Part shown: positions 1 through 7,631 of the stretch, piece after piece
Numbering within the stretch: the stretch's first letter is position 1
Layout of the letters: every line of letters begins with the position of its first letter
Assembly (NCBI GenBank): GCA_937916485.1
Contig: CALFSV010000071.1
Span: 1 to 16,046 of the forward strand
Length of the DNA: 16,046 nucleotides
Source of the DNA: an uncultured Paracoccaceae bacterium
Lineage (GTDB): Bacteria; Pseudomonadota; Alphaproteobacteria; Rhodobacterales; Rhodobacteraceae
Direction: 5' to 3'
Made by a program: the position numbers and the translations under genes
The notes under the pieces: model-generated
Told to the model about the DNA's origin: nothing
Databases searched by the model: none
What the model saw: the letters and a program-made list of their open reading frames with translations, nothing else

Positions 1-337
1 CTAGAAAAAGTCAGAAAGCTAGAAAAAACTGTGCTAGAGGTGTGCTACGCACAAAGCGCGTCAACCGAAAAGTTAAGTCATTGATTATATTGAAAATTTG
101 GTAGCGGCACAGGGACTTGAACCCCGGACACGCGGATTATGATGAAATGCGATATAATTTAAACACATAAAAACATGTTGTTACAACATTATTATCATGA
201 TGCGCTAATAAATGCGCTGAACTCTAACGCACAGAGTGCAGAATCTTCCTGTTCAACACTCATAATCTGCCTCAAAATCTGTATGGCGTCCAGCACATCA
301 TGTTGCGATAACTACCTATAAGGAAGCCCTGCCCGCT
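1..337. other. Gene-free, AT-rich intergenic region
   Basis: I see no credible coding region here. The stretch is visibly richer in A+T than the genes that follow. It holds two exact copies of CTAGAAAAA (1-9 and 19-27), a short hairpin TGTGC-TAC-GCACA (41-53), a tRNA 3' fragment (99-142, listed separately) and a small inverted repeat ATGTTG-TTA-CAACAT (175-189). The last gene of the large minus-strand train ends at 338, and no clear GC-rich hairpin followed by a T-run lies below it on the minus strand. Confidence 0.7.
99..142 (-). other. 3' fragment of a CAT-anticodon tRNA; probable attachment-site remnant
   Basis: Read on the minus strand, this stretch runs from the anticodon loop (TCATAA, anticodon CAT preceded by the invariant T33) through the 3' anticodon-stem strand TCCGC, a 5-nt variable loop GTGTC, a T-arm (CGGGG, loop TTCAAGT, CCCTG) and the acceptor 3' strand TGCCGCT, with discriminator A and an encoded CCA at 99-101. 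The 5' half is missing: the bases at 143 and above neither pair with TCCGC nor contain a D-arm or acceptor 5' strand. The anticodon CAT would mean Met or the Ile2 type. A copy starting in the anticodon loop and ending at the 3' end is the usual form of a tRNA segment duplicated by tyrosine-integrase insertion. If so, the DNA above 142 is on the island side, and the intact tRNA would lie beyond the right edge. Confidence 0.7.
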
Positions 338-1483
338 TCAAGCAAGTTTAATCTGACAGAGCCCTCGCAGGGTTTGGGCAACAAGGCCCATGTAGGCATC
401 GTCATATCCGGCTTCATTTTCCAAGACACTGAGAAAGGCGCAGCATGTCCCCGACAGCGTGTCGACCATCAGAAACTGCCCGCCGTACCCAGCATGTCCG
501 ACAAACCGCCCGTCTGTCATCAGATGGTTTGAATACCGAAGCCAGTCCTTTGGAGGGGTGAGTTTGGGGGCCTCGCGCGACAGGCTATGGGCGATGAAAG
601 CTGCATTCGCAAAGGGCTTGCCCGAAATGTCGCTGCCTGCACGGGCAAACAACAATCCAAATCGCGCAAGGTCACGCACACTCAGACACCCACCGCCGGA
701 AAAGGCCGGGAAGCCGTCAGGACTGAGGCTGATGTGAAACGCTCCCTCATATCCAGCGGCATCTACGATGTCCTCAATGAGCTGCGCCAATGGTTTTGGC
801 GAAACAGCCGCCACGATGCGGGTCAAGACGTCTGTATTGGCAGATTTATAATCAGCATGGTCGCACCGATCCGTTGGTGTAAAACCAGTGATCGCATTAG
901 TGAAATCCACCAAAGTGGTCTCTGCCAGATCGGGCGCGGGCAGACGCCAGCCCAAAGCAATCTCCTCGGTGTAACAGTCCGCATGCGGGTCGCTGTAGTC
1001 TTCGGAAAAATCGTTGCTGACAGCCATATCCAAAAGCGATTGCACTGTGGCTTGCGCGTACCCCGTTCCAATGTCTGGCAGATAGTCGGCAACCTTGGCT
1101 TCACACGATATCAAACCCTGTTCCAGAAGTTGCCCGACAATCAGATGAATGTGCAGCTTGGATACAGATTGAATGGAATGCGGTGTTGTTGTTGTGAAAT
1201 CATCCGCCGCAGCTTCCATCACGATCCGGTTGCCTTGAATACAGCAGATTGCCGAGAACGCCGGATGATCAAGCAGGTCTTGCAAGCCCGCTGGTTGATC
1301 GTGCAGCCCTTCCTTTGACGGTTCCAACATCAGAACATTTTGCGACCGCACCATCAGTGTGCGGCGAAACAAATGATGCGCATTGTGAAACCCATGACGG
1401 CGATGCGCGGGCTGGTTCCAACGTTGTTTATTGTCCGCGCCGACAGTCAGGTCGGGGTTTGGAATGATCCTCGCACCGCTCAT
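338..1483 (-). CDS. Serine hydrolase, beta-lactamase/PBP-like fold (381 aa)
   Basis: This is a serine hydrolase of the class C beta-lactamase / 6-aminohexanoate-dimer hydrolase type. The acylation motif SVSK places the nucleophile at Ser106 and the base at Lys109. The second motif is Tyr212 in YKSAN, with Asn216, and GHAGYGG (His330) takes the place of the KTG-type motif. No signal peptide is visible, so the enzyme probably acts in the cytoplasm on an ester or amide. The start chosen (ATG at 1483) overlaps the CoA-ligase stop in an ATGA; longer in-frame starts up to 1600 would be buried in the ligase gene. The N-terminal stretch NPDL...RWNQPAHRRHGFHN resembles that of related family members. 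It is the last gene of the train. It may hydrolyse a pathway intermediate or the imported substrate, but that is inference. Confidence 0.85.
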   Translation of the reverse strand: MSGARIIPNPDLTVGADNKQRWNQPAHRRHGFHNAHHLFRRTLMVRSQNVLMLEPSKEGLHDQPAGLQDLLDHPAFSAICCIQGNRIVMEAAADDFTTTTPHSIQSVSKLHIHLIVGQLLEQGLISCEAKVADYLPDIGTGYAQATVQSLLDMAVSNDFSEDYSDPHADCYTEEIALGWRLPAPDLAETTLVDFTNAITGFTPTDRCDHADYKSANTDVLTRIVAAVSPKPLAQLIEDIVDAAGYEGAFHISLSPDGFPAFSGGGCLSVRDLARFGLLFARAGSDISGKPFANAAFIAHSLSREAPKLTPPKDWLRYSNHLMTDGRFVGHAGYGGQFLMVDTLSGTCCAFLSVLENEAGYDDAYMGLVAQTLRGLCQIKLA

Positions 1484-3573
1484 GTCGCGACTGCGCAGTG
1501 CACCAAGGCATCTACCGCGCAAACGTGGTCGGAATAGACAAACAGCGGATTGATCTCGATCTCTGCGATCGTGGCCCGTTCTTGCAGGTAGGCCTGACAA
1601 AGAGTGTCAATTTCGGCTGCAATTTTGGACAGTTCTGCTTTGGGTCGACCCCGAAATCCCCCAAGCAACCGCGCAACACGCAGGCTTTTCAGAGCCTTCT
1701 CAATGTCTTCAGCGGTTGAGGGCAAAAGCAGGGTTACCGCATCGCCCACCAACTCAACCAGAACGCCGCCGCTGCCCAACACCAATGCCGCGCCAAACTG
1801 CGGATCACTGCGCAGGGTGACGATAAGCTCGGCCAAAGGAGGCGGCGACATAGTCTCGATCAGAAACCTGTCTGAGACAGCTGCGGGCTTGTGTTCCGTG
1901 ACATCCGTGCGCATCTGCGCTGCTGCTTTGGAAACTTCAGCGTCGTCATTCAAATTCAGCGCTACTGCTCCTGCTTCGGTCTTATGGGCCAGAAGTGGGC
2001 TCATCATCTTGAGCGCTACCGGAAAGCCGATTTCATGCGCGATTTCGCTGAGTTGTTCTGCAGTGGCGACCCTGCCCTGCGGCACAGCCACGCCTTGTTT
2101 GGCCAGCCAGTCTTTACCTTTGTCTTCCGTTAACATTTCCAGCGCACCGACCTGCCTCGCAGGCAACAACGGTGCGGGCATCCGCAAGGAAATGCGCGCA
2201 CGGGTCTGCGCCCAAGTGGCAGCCTGGCCAATGGCGTTCAAAGTCTCATGGATGCCTTGCATCGGGGCAAGCCCCTCAGCGATCAGGAACTGACGGGTTT
2301 CAAGGTCCATGTTCTCAGGCAAAGTCGCGCAAATAGCGGCAGGCAGGCTCTGTTCTTTGGCCGCTCGCCCAAAGGCTGCTGCGTCCTGTTGATAATACCC
2401 TTTGGAGGCATCCAACCCCGCTGCGGGATAATCCTGAACAAGGACAGCAGCATCCGCGCCTACTGCCGCAATGGCCTTTGCAAACACAGGATAGGTCAGA
2501 TCGCCCTGCCCCCAGATTGGCGTGGTATAATCCAGCGGGTTTGACACAGTTGCGATCTCGGGCAACAAAGCTTTGAGCGCCGTTTCTTCCACAGGATCAA
2601 CAGGTGGAAACACCAGCCCGATCTTTTCGGCGTAATCCGCAAGCATCGTGGCCCCCCCGCCCGAGCAGGTAAACCCAGCCACGCGCGCGCCCTTGGGTGC
2701 ACCGACCACGCAGAGGTATTTGAGCGTTTCAATAAACTGCGAGGGGTTCGTCACGCTGATCACGCCAGTACGCGCAAACAGCGCCTCATAAAGCTCGGTC
2801 GCGCCAGACAGTGATCCGGTATGGCTGACGGTCAATGCAGACCCGATTTCGGAACTGCCGGTCTTGAGCGCGACAACTGGAATGCCCTTGGACAGCGCCT
2901 TGAGTGCGGCGCGTTCAAAGCAGGGGATGTCTTGCAACCCTTCGATGTGCAGGCCAATGGCCCGCACGGCAGGGTCATCGGTGAATATTTCTAGAAAATC
3001 TTCCTGCCCCAGGACTGCCTGATTGCCCGCCGAGACCATATAGGCCAGCGGCAAAGAGCGTTGGCTCATTGTGATGTCTGACGAAAACATGCCCGATTGC
3101 GTGATGATCGCAGCACCATATCCGGGCGACCAGCCGCCGTGTTCAAACGACCACAGGGCGGCATTGTCGATGTAGTTGATTACCCCGTAGCAATTGGGAC
3201 CAATCAGCGCCATGTCACCTGTGGCGTCGATCAATGCTTGTTCAGCGGCCGCATCGCCAGTTTCCTTGAAGCCGGCCGAGAAACACACCACGCCGCCCGC
3301 GCCCATTTGCGCAAGGGTCTGCAACGCCGCGACCACACGCCCCGCCGGAATAGCGAGATAGACTGCATCGGGTGCTTCGGGCAGATCGTTGATCGAAGCG
3401 ACGCAGGGCAGTCCTGCAAGCTCTGACCGCTTGGTGTTCACAGCCCACATCTGTCCTTGAAAGCCCCGCCTGCGCGCTTCTTTGATCGCGATCGTTGCAT
3501 CGCGCCCGCCGATGAATGCGATATGGCGCGGACTTAGCAGGCGCTGGAAATTTGCGCGACGTTCAGGGGTCAT
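1480..3573 (-). CDS. Acyl-CoA ligase, NDP-forming (acetate--CoA ligase family, 697 aa)
   Basis: This is a single-chain ADP/NDP-forming acyl-CoA synthetase. It has an N-terminal CoA-binding Rossmann domain (about 12-135, starting SPRHIAFIGG), a succinyl-CoA-ligase-like middle region (about 150-440) and a C-terminal ATP-grasp domain (about 475-697). His251 in SHTGSLSG is the expected phosphohistidine. Its presence, and the lack of a GNAT domain, argue for a true ligase rather than a Pat-type protein acetyltransferase. The family makes acyl-CoA from an acid, CoA and ATP, and the reaction is reversible. Here it is a good candidate for activating gamma-butyrobetaine or a related acid for the acyl-CoA dehydrogenase encoded just upstream. 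It could in principle also release free acid from a CoA thioester with gain of ATP. Start and stop overlap the neighbours by 4 bp each (ATGA), implying translational coupling. The exact substrate is unknown. Confidence 0.88.
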   Translation of the reverse strand: MTPERRANFQRLLSPRHIAFIGGRDATIAIKEARRRGFQGQMWAVNTKRSELAGLPCVASINDLPEAPDAVYLAIPAGRVVAALQTLAQMGAGGVVCFSAGFKETGDAAAEQALIDATGDMALIGPNCYGVINYIDNAALWSFEHGGWSPGYGAAIITQSGMFSSDITMSQRSLPLAYMVSAGNQAVLGQEDFLEIFTDDPAVRAIGLHIEGLQDIPCFERAALKALSKGIPVVALKTGSSEIGSALTVSHTGSLSGATELYEALFARTGVISVTNPSQFIETLKYLCVVGAPKGARVAGFTCSGGGATMLADYAEKIGLVFPPVDPVEETALKALLPEIATVSNPLDYTTPIWGQGDLTYPVFAKAIAAVGADAAVLVQDYPAAGLDASKGYYQQDAAAFGRAAKEQSLPAAICATLPENMDLETRQFLIAEGLAPMQGIHETLNAIGQAATWAQTRARISLRMPAPLLPARQVGALEMLTEDKGKDWLAKQGVAVPQGRVATAEQLSEIAHEIGFPVALKMMSPLLAHKTEAGAVALNLNDDAEVSKAAAQMRTDVTEHKPAAVSDRFLIETMSPPPLAELIVTLRSDPQFGAALVLGSGGVLVELVGDAVTLLLPSTAEDIEKALKSLRVARLLGGFRGRPKAELSKIAAEIDTLCQAYLQERATIAEIEINPLFVYSDHVCAVDALVHCAVAT

Positions 3574-4730
3574 GCACCAAGCGGCCGCAAGATGGAGCGT
3601 GTGATAATGTGGCGTTGGATTTCGCTTGTGCCGTCCCAGATGCGTTCCAAACGGCTATCACGCCAGAAGCGTTGAATAGGCATTTCTTCCATCAACCCCA
3701 TGCCGCCGAAGATTTGCACCGCATCATCGGCGATCTTGCCCAACATTTCCGCGCAGAATACTTTGACCATCGCCGCATCAGCATCGCTCATCACGCCCTT
3801 TTCAGCGCGAGCCACGGCGTCATTTACCAACAGGTCTGCTGCGCGCAGATTGATCGCTCCATCTGCCAGACGAAAACCCGTCGCCTGAAACGTCCCGATG
3901 GGTTTGCCGAATTGCTTGCGCGTTGCGGCCCAATCGGTCGCCATATTCAAGATACGCTCCGCCTTGCCGCAGCAGGTTGCACCGACCCAGATGCGTCCCA
4001 TGCCAAGCCATTTACCCGACAATTCCAACCCGCGCCCCTCTTCGCCCAAAATTTTCTCAGGGCCAAGACGCACATTATCGAAATGCAACTCGAACGTCTT
4101 GTACCCGCGATAGCTGACACAGCGCGTGCCTTCGCGACAGTCAAACCCCGCCATGCCCACATCAACCAAAAACGCCGTCACCCTTTTGCGTGGTCCACGC
4201 GGTGTTTCATCTACGCCCGTCGCCGCAAAGACAATGGCGAAGTCGGGCATGCAGGGACCAGAGATGAAGTGTTTTGAACCGTTCAGAACCCAGTCTTCCC
4301 CATCTTGCCGCGCATTGGTTTTCATGCCCATGACGTCAGATCCCGCATCCGGTTCGGTCAAGGCAAACAACTCGCGTTTTTCACCACGCACGGCAGGCAG
4401 GAGGTAGCGCTCGCGTTGCTCTGCGTCGCAGGCCATCAGCAGCTCCGTGGGCCGCGCCGCCCAGCTTTGCAGCGCATGGCTGGTCTTGCCGTATTCGCGT
4501 TCAATCAACGCCATTTGCGCAATGCCCAAGCCGCCACCGCCAACCTCTTCGGGCAGGTTGCAGGCGTAAAGGCCCAGTTCTTTTGACTTGGCTTCAATCG
4601 CGCGTCCGATCTCTTCTGGCACATGGCCCAATCGATCCACTTGTTCCTCGTGGGGAAACATTTCGGTTTCGACAAAGCGGCGGACCGTGTTGATCAACAG
4701 GTCGCTTTCAACGGATGTTTCCATGTTCAT
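3570..4730 (-). CDS. Acyl-CoA dehydrogenase (386 aa), candidate gamma-butyrobetainyl-CoA dehydrogenase
   Basis: This is a full-length FAD acyl-CoA dehydrogenase: N-terminal helical domain (1-120), beta domain with the LTEPDAGSD motif (124-132), and C-terminal helical domain with RKQFGKPIGTFQ and IFGGMGL. It would introduce a 2,3 double bond in an acyl-CoA and pass electrons to ETF. The usual catalytic Glu of the YEGTSEIQ motif is Asp here (WDGTSEIQ, Asp366). The alternative isovaleryl-CoA-dehydrogenase-type Glu position holds Gly (GMGRIW, near 245). Asp can serve in some family branches. The start is ATG at 4730, with GAGG five bases upstream; a second ATG at 4724 is possible. The gene lies 11 bp after the permease and overlaps the CoA ligase by ATGA. 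Position between a CoA ligase and a CaiD-like pathway suggests action on a betainyl-type acyl-CoA (inference). Confidence 0.88.
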   Translation of the reverse strand: MNMETSVESDLLINTVRRFVETEMFPHEEQVDRLGHVPEEIGRAIEAKSKELGLYACNLPEEVGGGGLGIAQMALIEREYGKTSHALQSWAARPTELLMACDAEQRERYLLPAVRGEKRELFALTEPDAGSDVMGMKTNARQDGEDWVLNGSKHFISGPCMPDFAIVFAATGVDETPRGPRKRVTAFLVDVGMAGFDCREGTRCVSYRGYKTFELHFDNVRLGPEKILGEEGRGLELSGKWLGMGRIWVGATCCGKAERILNMATDWAATRKQFGKPIGTFQATGFRLADGAINLRAADLLVNDAVARAEKGVMSDADAAMVKVFCAEMLGKIADDAVQIFGGMGLMEEMPIQRFWRDSRLERIWDGTSEIQRHIITRSILRPLGA

Positions 4731-4741
4731 AAAAACCTCAC

Positions 4742-5539
4742 TTAGGTTGCATTATTGCTGGCGTTTCGGCGCGACTGGATAGCAAAGATCACAAAGGCGA
4801 TGAAGGTGATCGCGATCAGTACCACTGCCGCAGCTGCCACGGTTGGGTCGGTGTTTTCGCGGATGCCGTTCCACATGCGGCGCGGCAGGGTATAGACGCT
4901 GAATTTCGAGATGAACAGCGTCACAACAATCTCGTCCCAGCTTAGGATGAAGGCGAACAGCGCGCCCGCAAGGACGCCCGGTTTGATTGACGGCAGGATC
5001 ACCCTGCGCATGGTGGTCCAGTTGGACGCGCCAAGGTTTTTGCTTGCCTGTTCCAGCTTAGGATCAAAGGTGGCAAGGGATGCGCTGACGGTGATCAACA
5101 CCATCGGGGCGGCGAGAATTGTGTGTGCAAGGATGAGCCCCGCATAACTGTCCAGCAGACCAAGCGGTATCCAAAGGCGGTAGAACGCCATCGCCGAAAT
5201 GATCTGTGGAATGATGAGCGGCAAGAGCAGGAAAGCGCGGACAAGCTCGCTGTATTTCGACGAGACGCGCCAAAGACCAATGGCGCAGAGCGTACCAAGC
5301 GTTGTGGCAAGCACGGAGGTCGAAATAGCGATCACACCACTTTGGAAAAAGCTCGACAGCCATTCCTCGCTGGTGAACAGCTTTTGAAAATGACGAAAAG
5401 ACAACTCGCCCGAAGGCATCGACAGGAACCGCTTAGGCGTCAGCGAAACTGGGATGGCGATCAACGCAGGCGTCACCAAGAACAGCAGTAAGACCCATGC
5501 GCCAACGCGGTTGAAAAGTGAGAACAACCCGACTTTCAT
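4742..5539 (-). CDS. ABC transporter permease, PotC-like (265 aa)
   Basis: This is an inner-membrane permease of the spermidine/putrescine type (binding-protein-dependent transport family 1). Hydrophobic segments are visible near residues 12-33, 67-90, 100-125, 140-160, 190-215 and 235-258, giving about six helices. The cytoplasmic EAA loop that docks on the ATPase is present as ASKNLGASNWTTMRRVILPSIKPG-like sequence at about 164-188. The start (ATG at 5539) overlaps the upstream permease stop as ATGA and has a G-rich stretch about eight bases upstream; an upstream in-frame start at 5650 would lie inside the other permease. It pairs with the permease encoded at 5536-6384. The substrate is not fixed by sequence; context suggests a cationic or betaine-like amine. 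Confidence 0.9.
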   Translation of the reverse strand: MKVGLFSLFNRVGAWVLLLFLVTPALIAIPVSLTPKRFLSMPSGELSFRHFQKLFTSEEWLSSFFQSGVIAISTSVLATTLGTLCAIGLWRVSSKYSELVRAFLLLPLIIPQIISAMAFYRLWIPLGLLDSYAGLILAHTILAAPMVLITVSASLATFDPKLEQASKNLGASNWTTMRRVILPSIKPGVLAGALFAFILSWDEIVVTLFISKFSVYTLPRRMWNGIRENTDPTVAAAAVVLIAITFIAFVIFAIQSRRNASNNAT

Positions 5540-6384
5540 CGCGCTGCCCCCCCGAAGACGGTGCTGAGTTTCATAAACCGTGACATGATCCAGAGCATTG
5601 CCAATACGCCAAAGAGCATCAACGCGGCCAGCATTGCCGCCGTACCCCATTTTAGCGTGACCAGCAATTGGACCGAGATATATTCGGCCACCATCAGCAC
5701 CTTGCCGCCGCCCAGCACGGCTGGCGTGACGTAAAATCCAAGGCTGAGGATGAATACTAGCAAGGTCGAGGCCACCAGCCCGGGTGTTGTCAGCGGCAGA
5801 TATATCCGCCAGAACGTCTGTGCGCCCGTGGCACCCAGATTGCGGGACGCATCCATCACGCGCTTGTCCAGCGCCTGCATCGAAACCAAAAGCGGCAACA
5901 CTGCGTAAGGGATCATATAGTGGATCATGCCAATCAGCACGCCAAGTTCATTGCGCATAAACGCTATCGGTTCGGCAATCAGCCCGATGTCCTCAAGTGC
6001 AACGTTCACCAGCCCTTTGCGCCCCAGCAGCATCAACCATGAAAAGGTCCGCACAAGGATGGATATCCAAAAGGACACAAGCAGCAACGTCAGCATATAG
6101 TTCTTCTGGCGCTGGTGGCAGTGCACCATGGCGTAGGCAATCGAATAGCCCAGTGTCACACTGAACAGGGTGGTGATGATGCAGATCCGGACAGTAGTCC
6201 AGAGGATGCGAAGTAATGCGTCGCTTTCACCCAGTTTGGCATAGTTGCCAAACCCCGGTTCAGGGTCTGTGACACTGAGCCAAAGGATGTTCAGGATCGG
6301 ACCCAAATAGAGGGCCACCACCAGCACCAACAGAGGCGCGATGATCAACCAGCCGGGATGTATGTGTTTGCGCAGTGCGTGCAT
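5536..6384 (-). CDS. ABC transporter permease, PotB-like (282 aa)
   Basis: This is the first permease of a polyamine-type ABC importer, with about six membrane helices. The EAA-type cytoplasmic loop ASRNLGATGAQTFWRIYLPL starts near residue 179. The start chosen is ATG at 6384 (MHALRKHIHPGW), which gives the usual short positively charged N-terminus. An in-frame TTG at 6420 would put the start within the terminator hairpin at 6400-6432 and is disfavoured. No strong ribosome-binding site is seen at either position, so translation may be modest. The gene follows the binding-protein gene across a 62-bp gap that contains an intrinsic terminator, so its transcription probably depends on read-through. 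It overlaps the second permease by ATGA. Confidence 0.88.
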   Translation of the reverse strand: MHALRKHIHPGWLIIAPLLVLVVALYLGPILNILWLSVTDPEPGFGNYAKLGESDALLRILWTTVRICIITTLFSVTLGYSIAYAMVHCHQRQKNYMLTLLLVSFWISILVRTFSWLMLLGRKGLVNVALEDIGLIAEPIAFMRNELGVLIGMIHYMIPYAVLPLLVSMQALDKRVMDASRNLGATGAQTFWRIYLPLTTPGLVASTLLVFILSLGFYVTPAVLGGGKVLMVAEYISVQLLVTLKWGTAAMLAALMLFGVLAMLWIMSRFMKLSTVFGGAAR

Positions 6385-6399
6385 TTGGGGTTCGTTTCG

Positions 6400-6432
6400 A
6401 AAAAAGCCGCCCAACACCAAAGTGTCGGGCGG
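6400..6432 (-). terminator. Intrinsic terminator/attenuator between binding protein and permease genes
   Basis: On the minus strand the arms 6432-6422 and 6417-6407 form an 11-bp stem (CCGCCCGACAC with GTGTTGGGCGG, one G-U pair) around a 4-nt loop. One C follows, then a run of six T (6405-6400). In plus-strand RNA the wobble becomes an A-C mismatch and no U-tract follows, so the signal is directional. It sits 14 bp past the binding-protein stop and 15 bp before the permease start. Partial termination here would give excess binding-protein mRNA over permease mRNA. Confidence 0.85.
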
Positions 6433-6446
6433 GAGGTCAGGGACAG

Positions 6447-7553
6447 TTAGCTGATCGCTTCGAGGAATGCGTTGACCGCATCACCGCCATTTTTGCCCCA
6501 CCAATCGGGATCGTTGTAGACGATCTTGTCGATGTTCTTGGCCGAGGTGATCGCATAATCCTGCTGATCCTCGGGGATTTCGCCAAAGGCCGCCGGGTTG
6601 GAAGGCGTCATGCCAAGGCAGTCAAGAAGCGCAAGTTGCGCAGGTACTTCTTGCGCGGTTGCGATAAACTGCATCACGGCGGCACCGGCTGGATTTCCCT
6701 TGGGCACGATATAGGCACCGGGCATCGCAATCGCCTGATTGTTGACCAGTTTGAAGCGCCCATCGGTGTCATTTTCGATGTTGCGGCCCCGGTTTTGCCA
6801 TATCATGCCCATGGTGACTTCGCCATTAACGCACATCGAATGCGCCTCAGATCCTGATCCCCAATAGAGGCTGTCAGCCTTGATGGATTTGAGCTTGGCA
6901 AGGGCACGGTCCATATCGAGGGGATAGAGCGCATCACCTGCCACACCGTCCGCCATCAACGCGGCCTCAAGTGATCCATTGGCCCATTTATACAGTGAAC
7001 GCATTCCGGGGAACTTGGCCGTGTCAAAGAAATCAGCCCAGTTTTGAGGGGGGTTATCACCGTAAGCCTCGGTGTCATAGACAAAGGCATAGCCATAAAG
7101 GATGACCGACACGCCATATTTAAGCGCATAGCCGGGCAATGTTTTTTCCTTGGAAACAACGGAATAATCAATCGGCTCAAGGTGACCAGTCGGCCCTAAA
7201 GATACCGCATTGAACAGGTCCGCATCCGCCACGTCAGCTGTGACATTGCCGCTGTCGACCATCTCTTTGATCTTGCCCTCCAGCGGGCCAGAGGTGTCGA
7301 ACTTCAGCCCCTTGCCTGTGGATGCCGTGAACGCGTCACCAATGGCAGAACCGTGGCATTCCTCGGACTGGCCACCCCAGTTCCACATAACCACGTGATC
7401 TGCCGCAGCTTGGGCATCTCCCGCCATCACAGAGCTTAGTGCGACGCCTGACGCCCCGCAAAGGGCGAGGAATGTACGGCGATCCATGCGCCCTTCTTTG
7501 TAAGCATGCGCACCGTCGTTAAGCATTTCTTTCATGAACTGTTTGTCTTGCAT
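6447..7553 (-). CDS. ABC transporter substrate-binding protein, PotD-like, Tat-exported (368 aa)
   Basis: This is an extracellular solute-binding protein of the spermidine/putrescine (PotD) type. It begins with a long n-region, then a twin-arginine motif DRRTFLA (Arg25-Arg26), a hydrophobic stretch and a likely cleavage after AQA (Ala49), so it is predicted to be exported folded by the Tat system. The mature part starts HVVMWNWGGQ, typical of the family. Several Trp/Tyr residues (e.g. WNWGG, LYWGSGSE, IWQNRG, DPDWWG) could form an aromatic cage for a cationic amine or quaternary ammonium group; this is inference. The start ATG at 7553 has a perfect AGGAGG (7561-7566 on the plus strand) with 7-nt spacing, the strongest ribosome-binding site in the train. 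An intrinsic terminator follows the gene, consistent with high relative expression. Confidence 0.92.
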   Translation of the reverse strand: MQDKQFMKEMLNDGAHAYKEGRMDRRTFLALCGASGVALSSVMAGDAQAAADHVVMWNWGGQSEECHGSAIGDAFTASTGKGLKFDTSGPLEGKIKEMVDSGNVTADVADADLFNAVSLGPTGHLEPIDYSVVSKEKTLPGYALKYGVSVILYGYAFVYDTEAYGDNPPQNWADFFDTAKFPGMRSLYKWANGSLEAALMADGVAGDALYPLDMDRALAKLKSIKADSLYWGSGSEAHSMCVNGEVTMGMIWQNRGRNIENDTDGRFKLVNNQAIAMPGAYIVPKGNPAGAAVMQFIATAQEVPAQLALLDCLGMTPSNPAAFGEIPEDQQDYAITSAKNIDKIVYNDPDWWGKNGGDAVNAFLEAIS

Positions 7554-7574
7554 TTTTAGTCCTCCTATTGATGT

Positions 7575-7620
7575 GCCGGCTTTTGTCCGGCTGGTTTGGT
7601 GAGGTGCCTTTGCGGCACTC
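7575..7620 (-). repeat. Two small hairpins in the ATPase to binding-protein gap
   Basis: Within the 78-bp gap are two inverted repeats: GTGCC/GGCAC (7604-7608 with 7614-7618, extendable by two pairs across a bulge) and GCCGG/CCGGC (7575-7579 with 7587-7591). Neither is followed by a T-run on the minus strand, so they are not simple terminators. They could protect or process the mRNA upstream of the binding-protein cistron. Confidence 0.45.
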
Positions 7621-7631
7621 TATTGTAAAAT

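Noticed and set aside
1..40. CTAGAAAAA repeats as a CRISPR or transposon end
   Set aside because: Only two 9-bp copies plus a partial third occur, without regular spacers, long arms or a target duplication.
587..1318. 243-codon open frame on the plus strand
   Set aside because: It is antisense to the serine hydrolase with catalytic motifs in place; the translation shows no known pattern.
3516..4277. 253-codon open frame on the plus strand
   Set aside because: It is antisense to the acyl-CoA dehydrogenase and ligase, whose motifs are intact; no domain is recognisable and no start signal is seen.
5540..5650. Extended start of the second permease (302 aa)
   Set aside because: The extension is hydrophilic and lies within the first permease gene; ATG 5539 forms the ATGA junction seen elsewhere.
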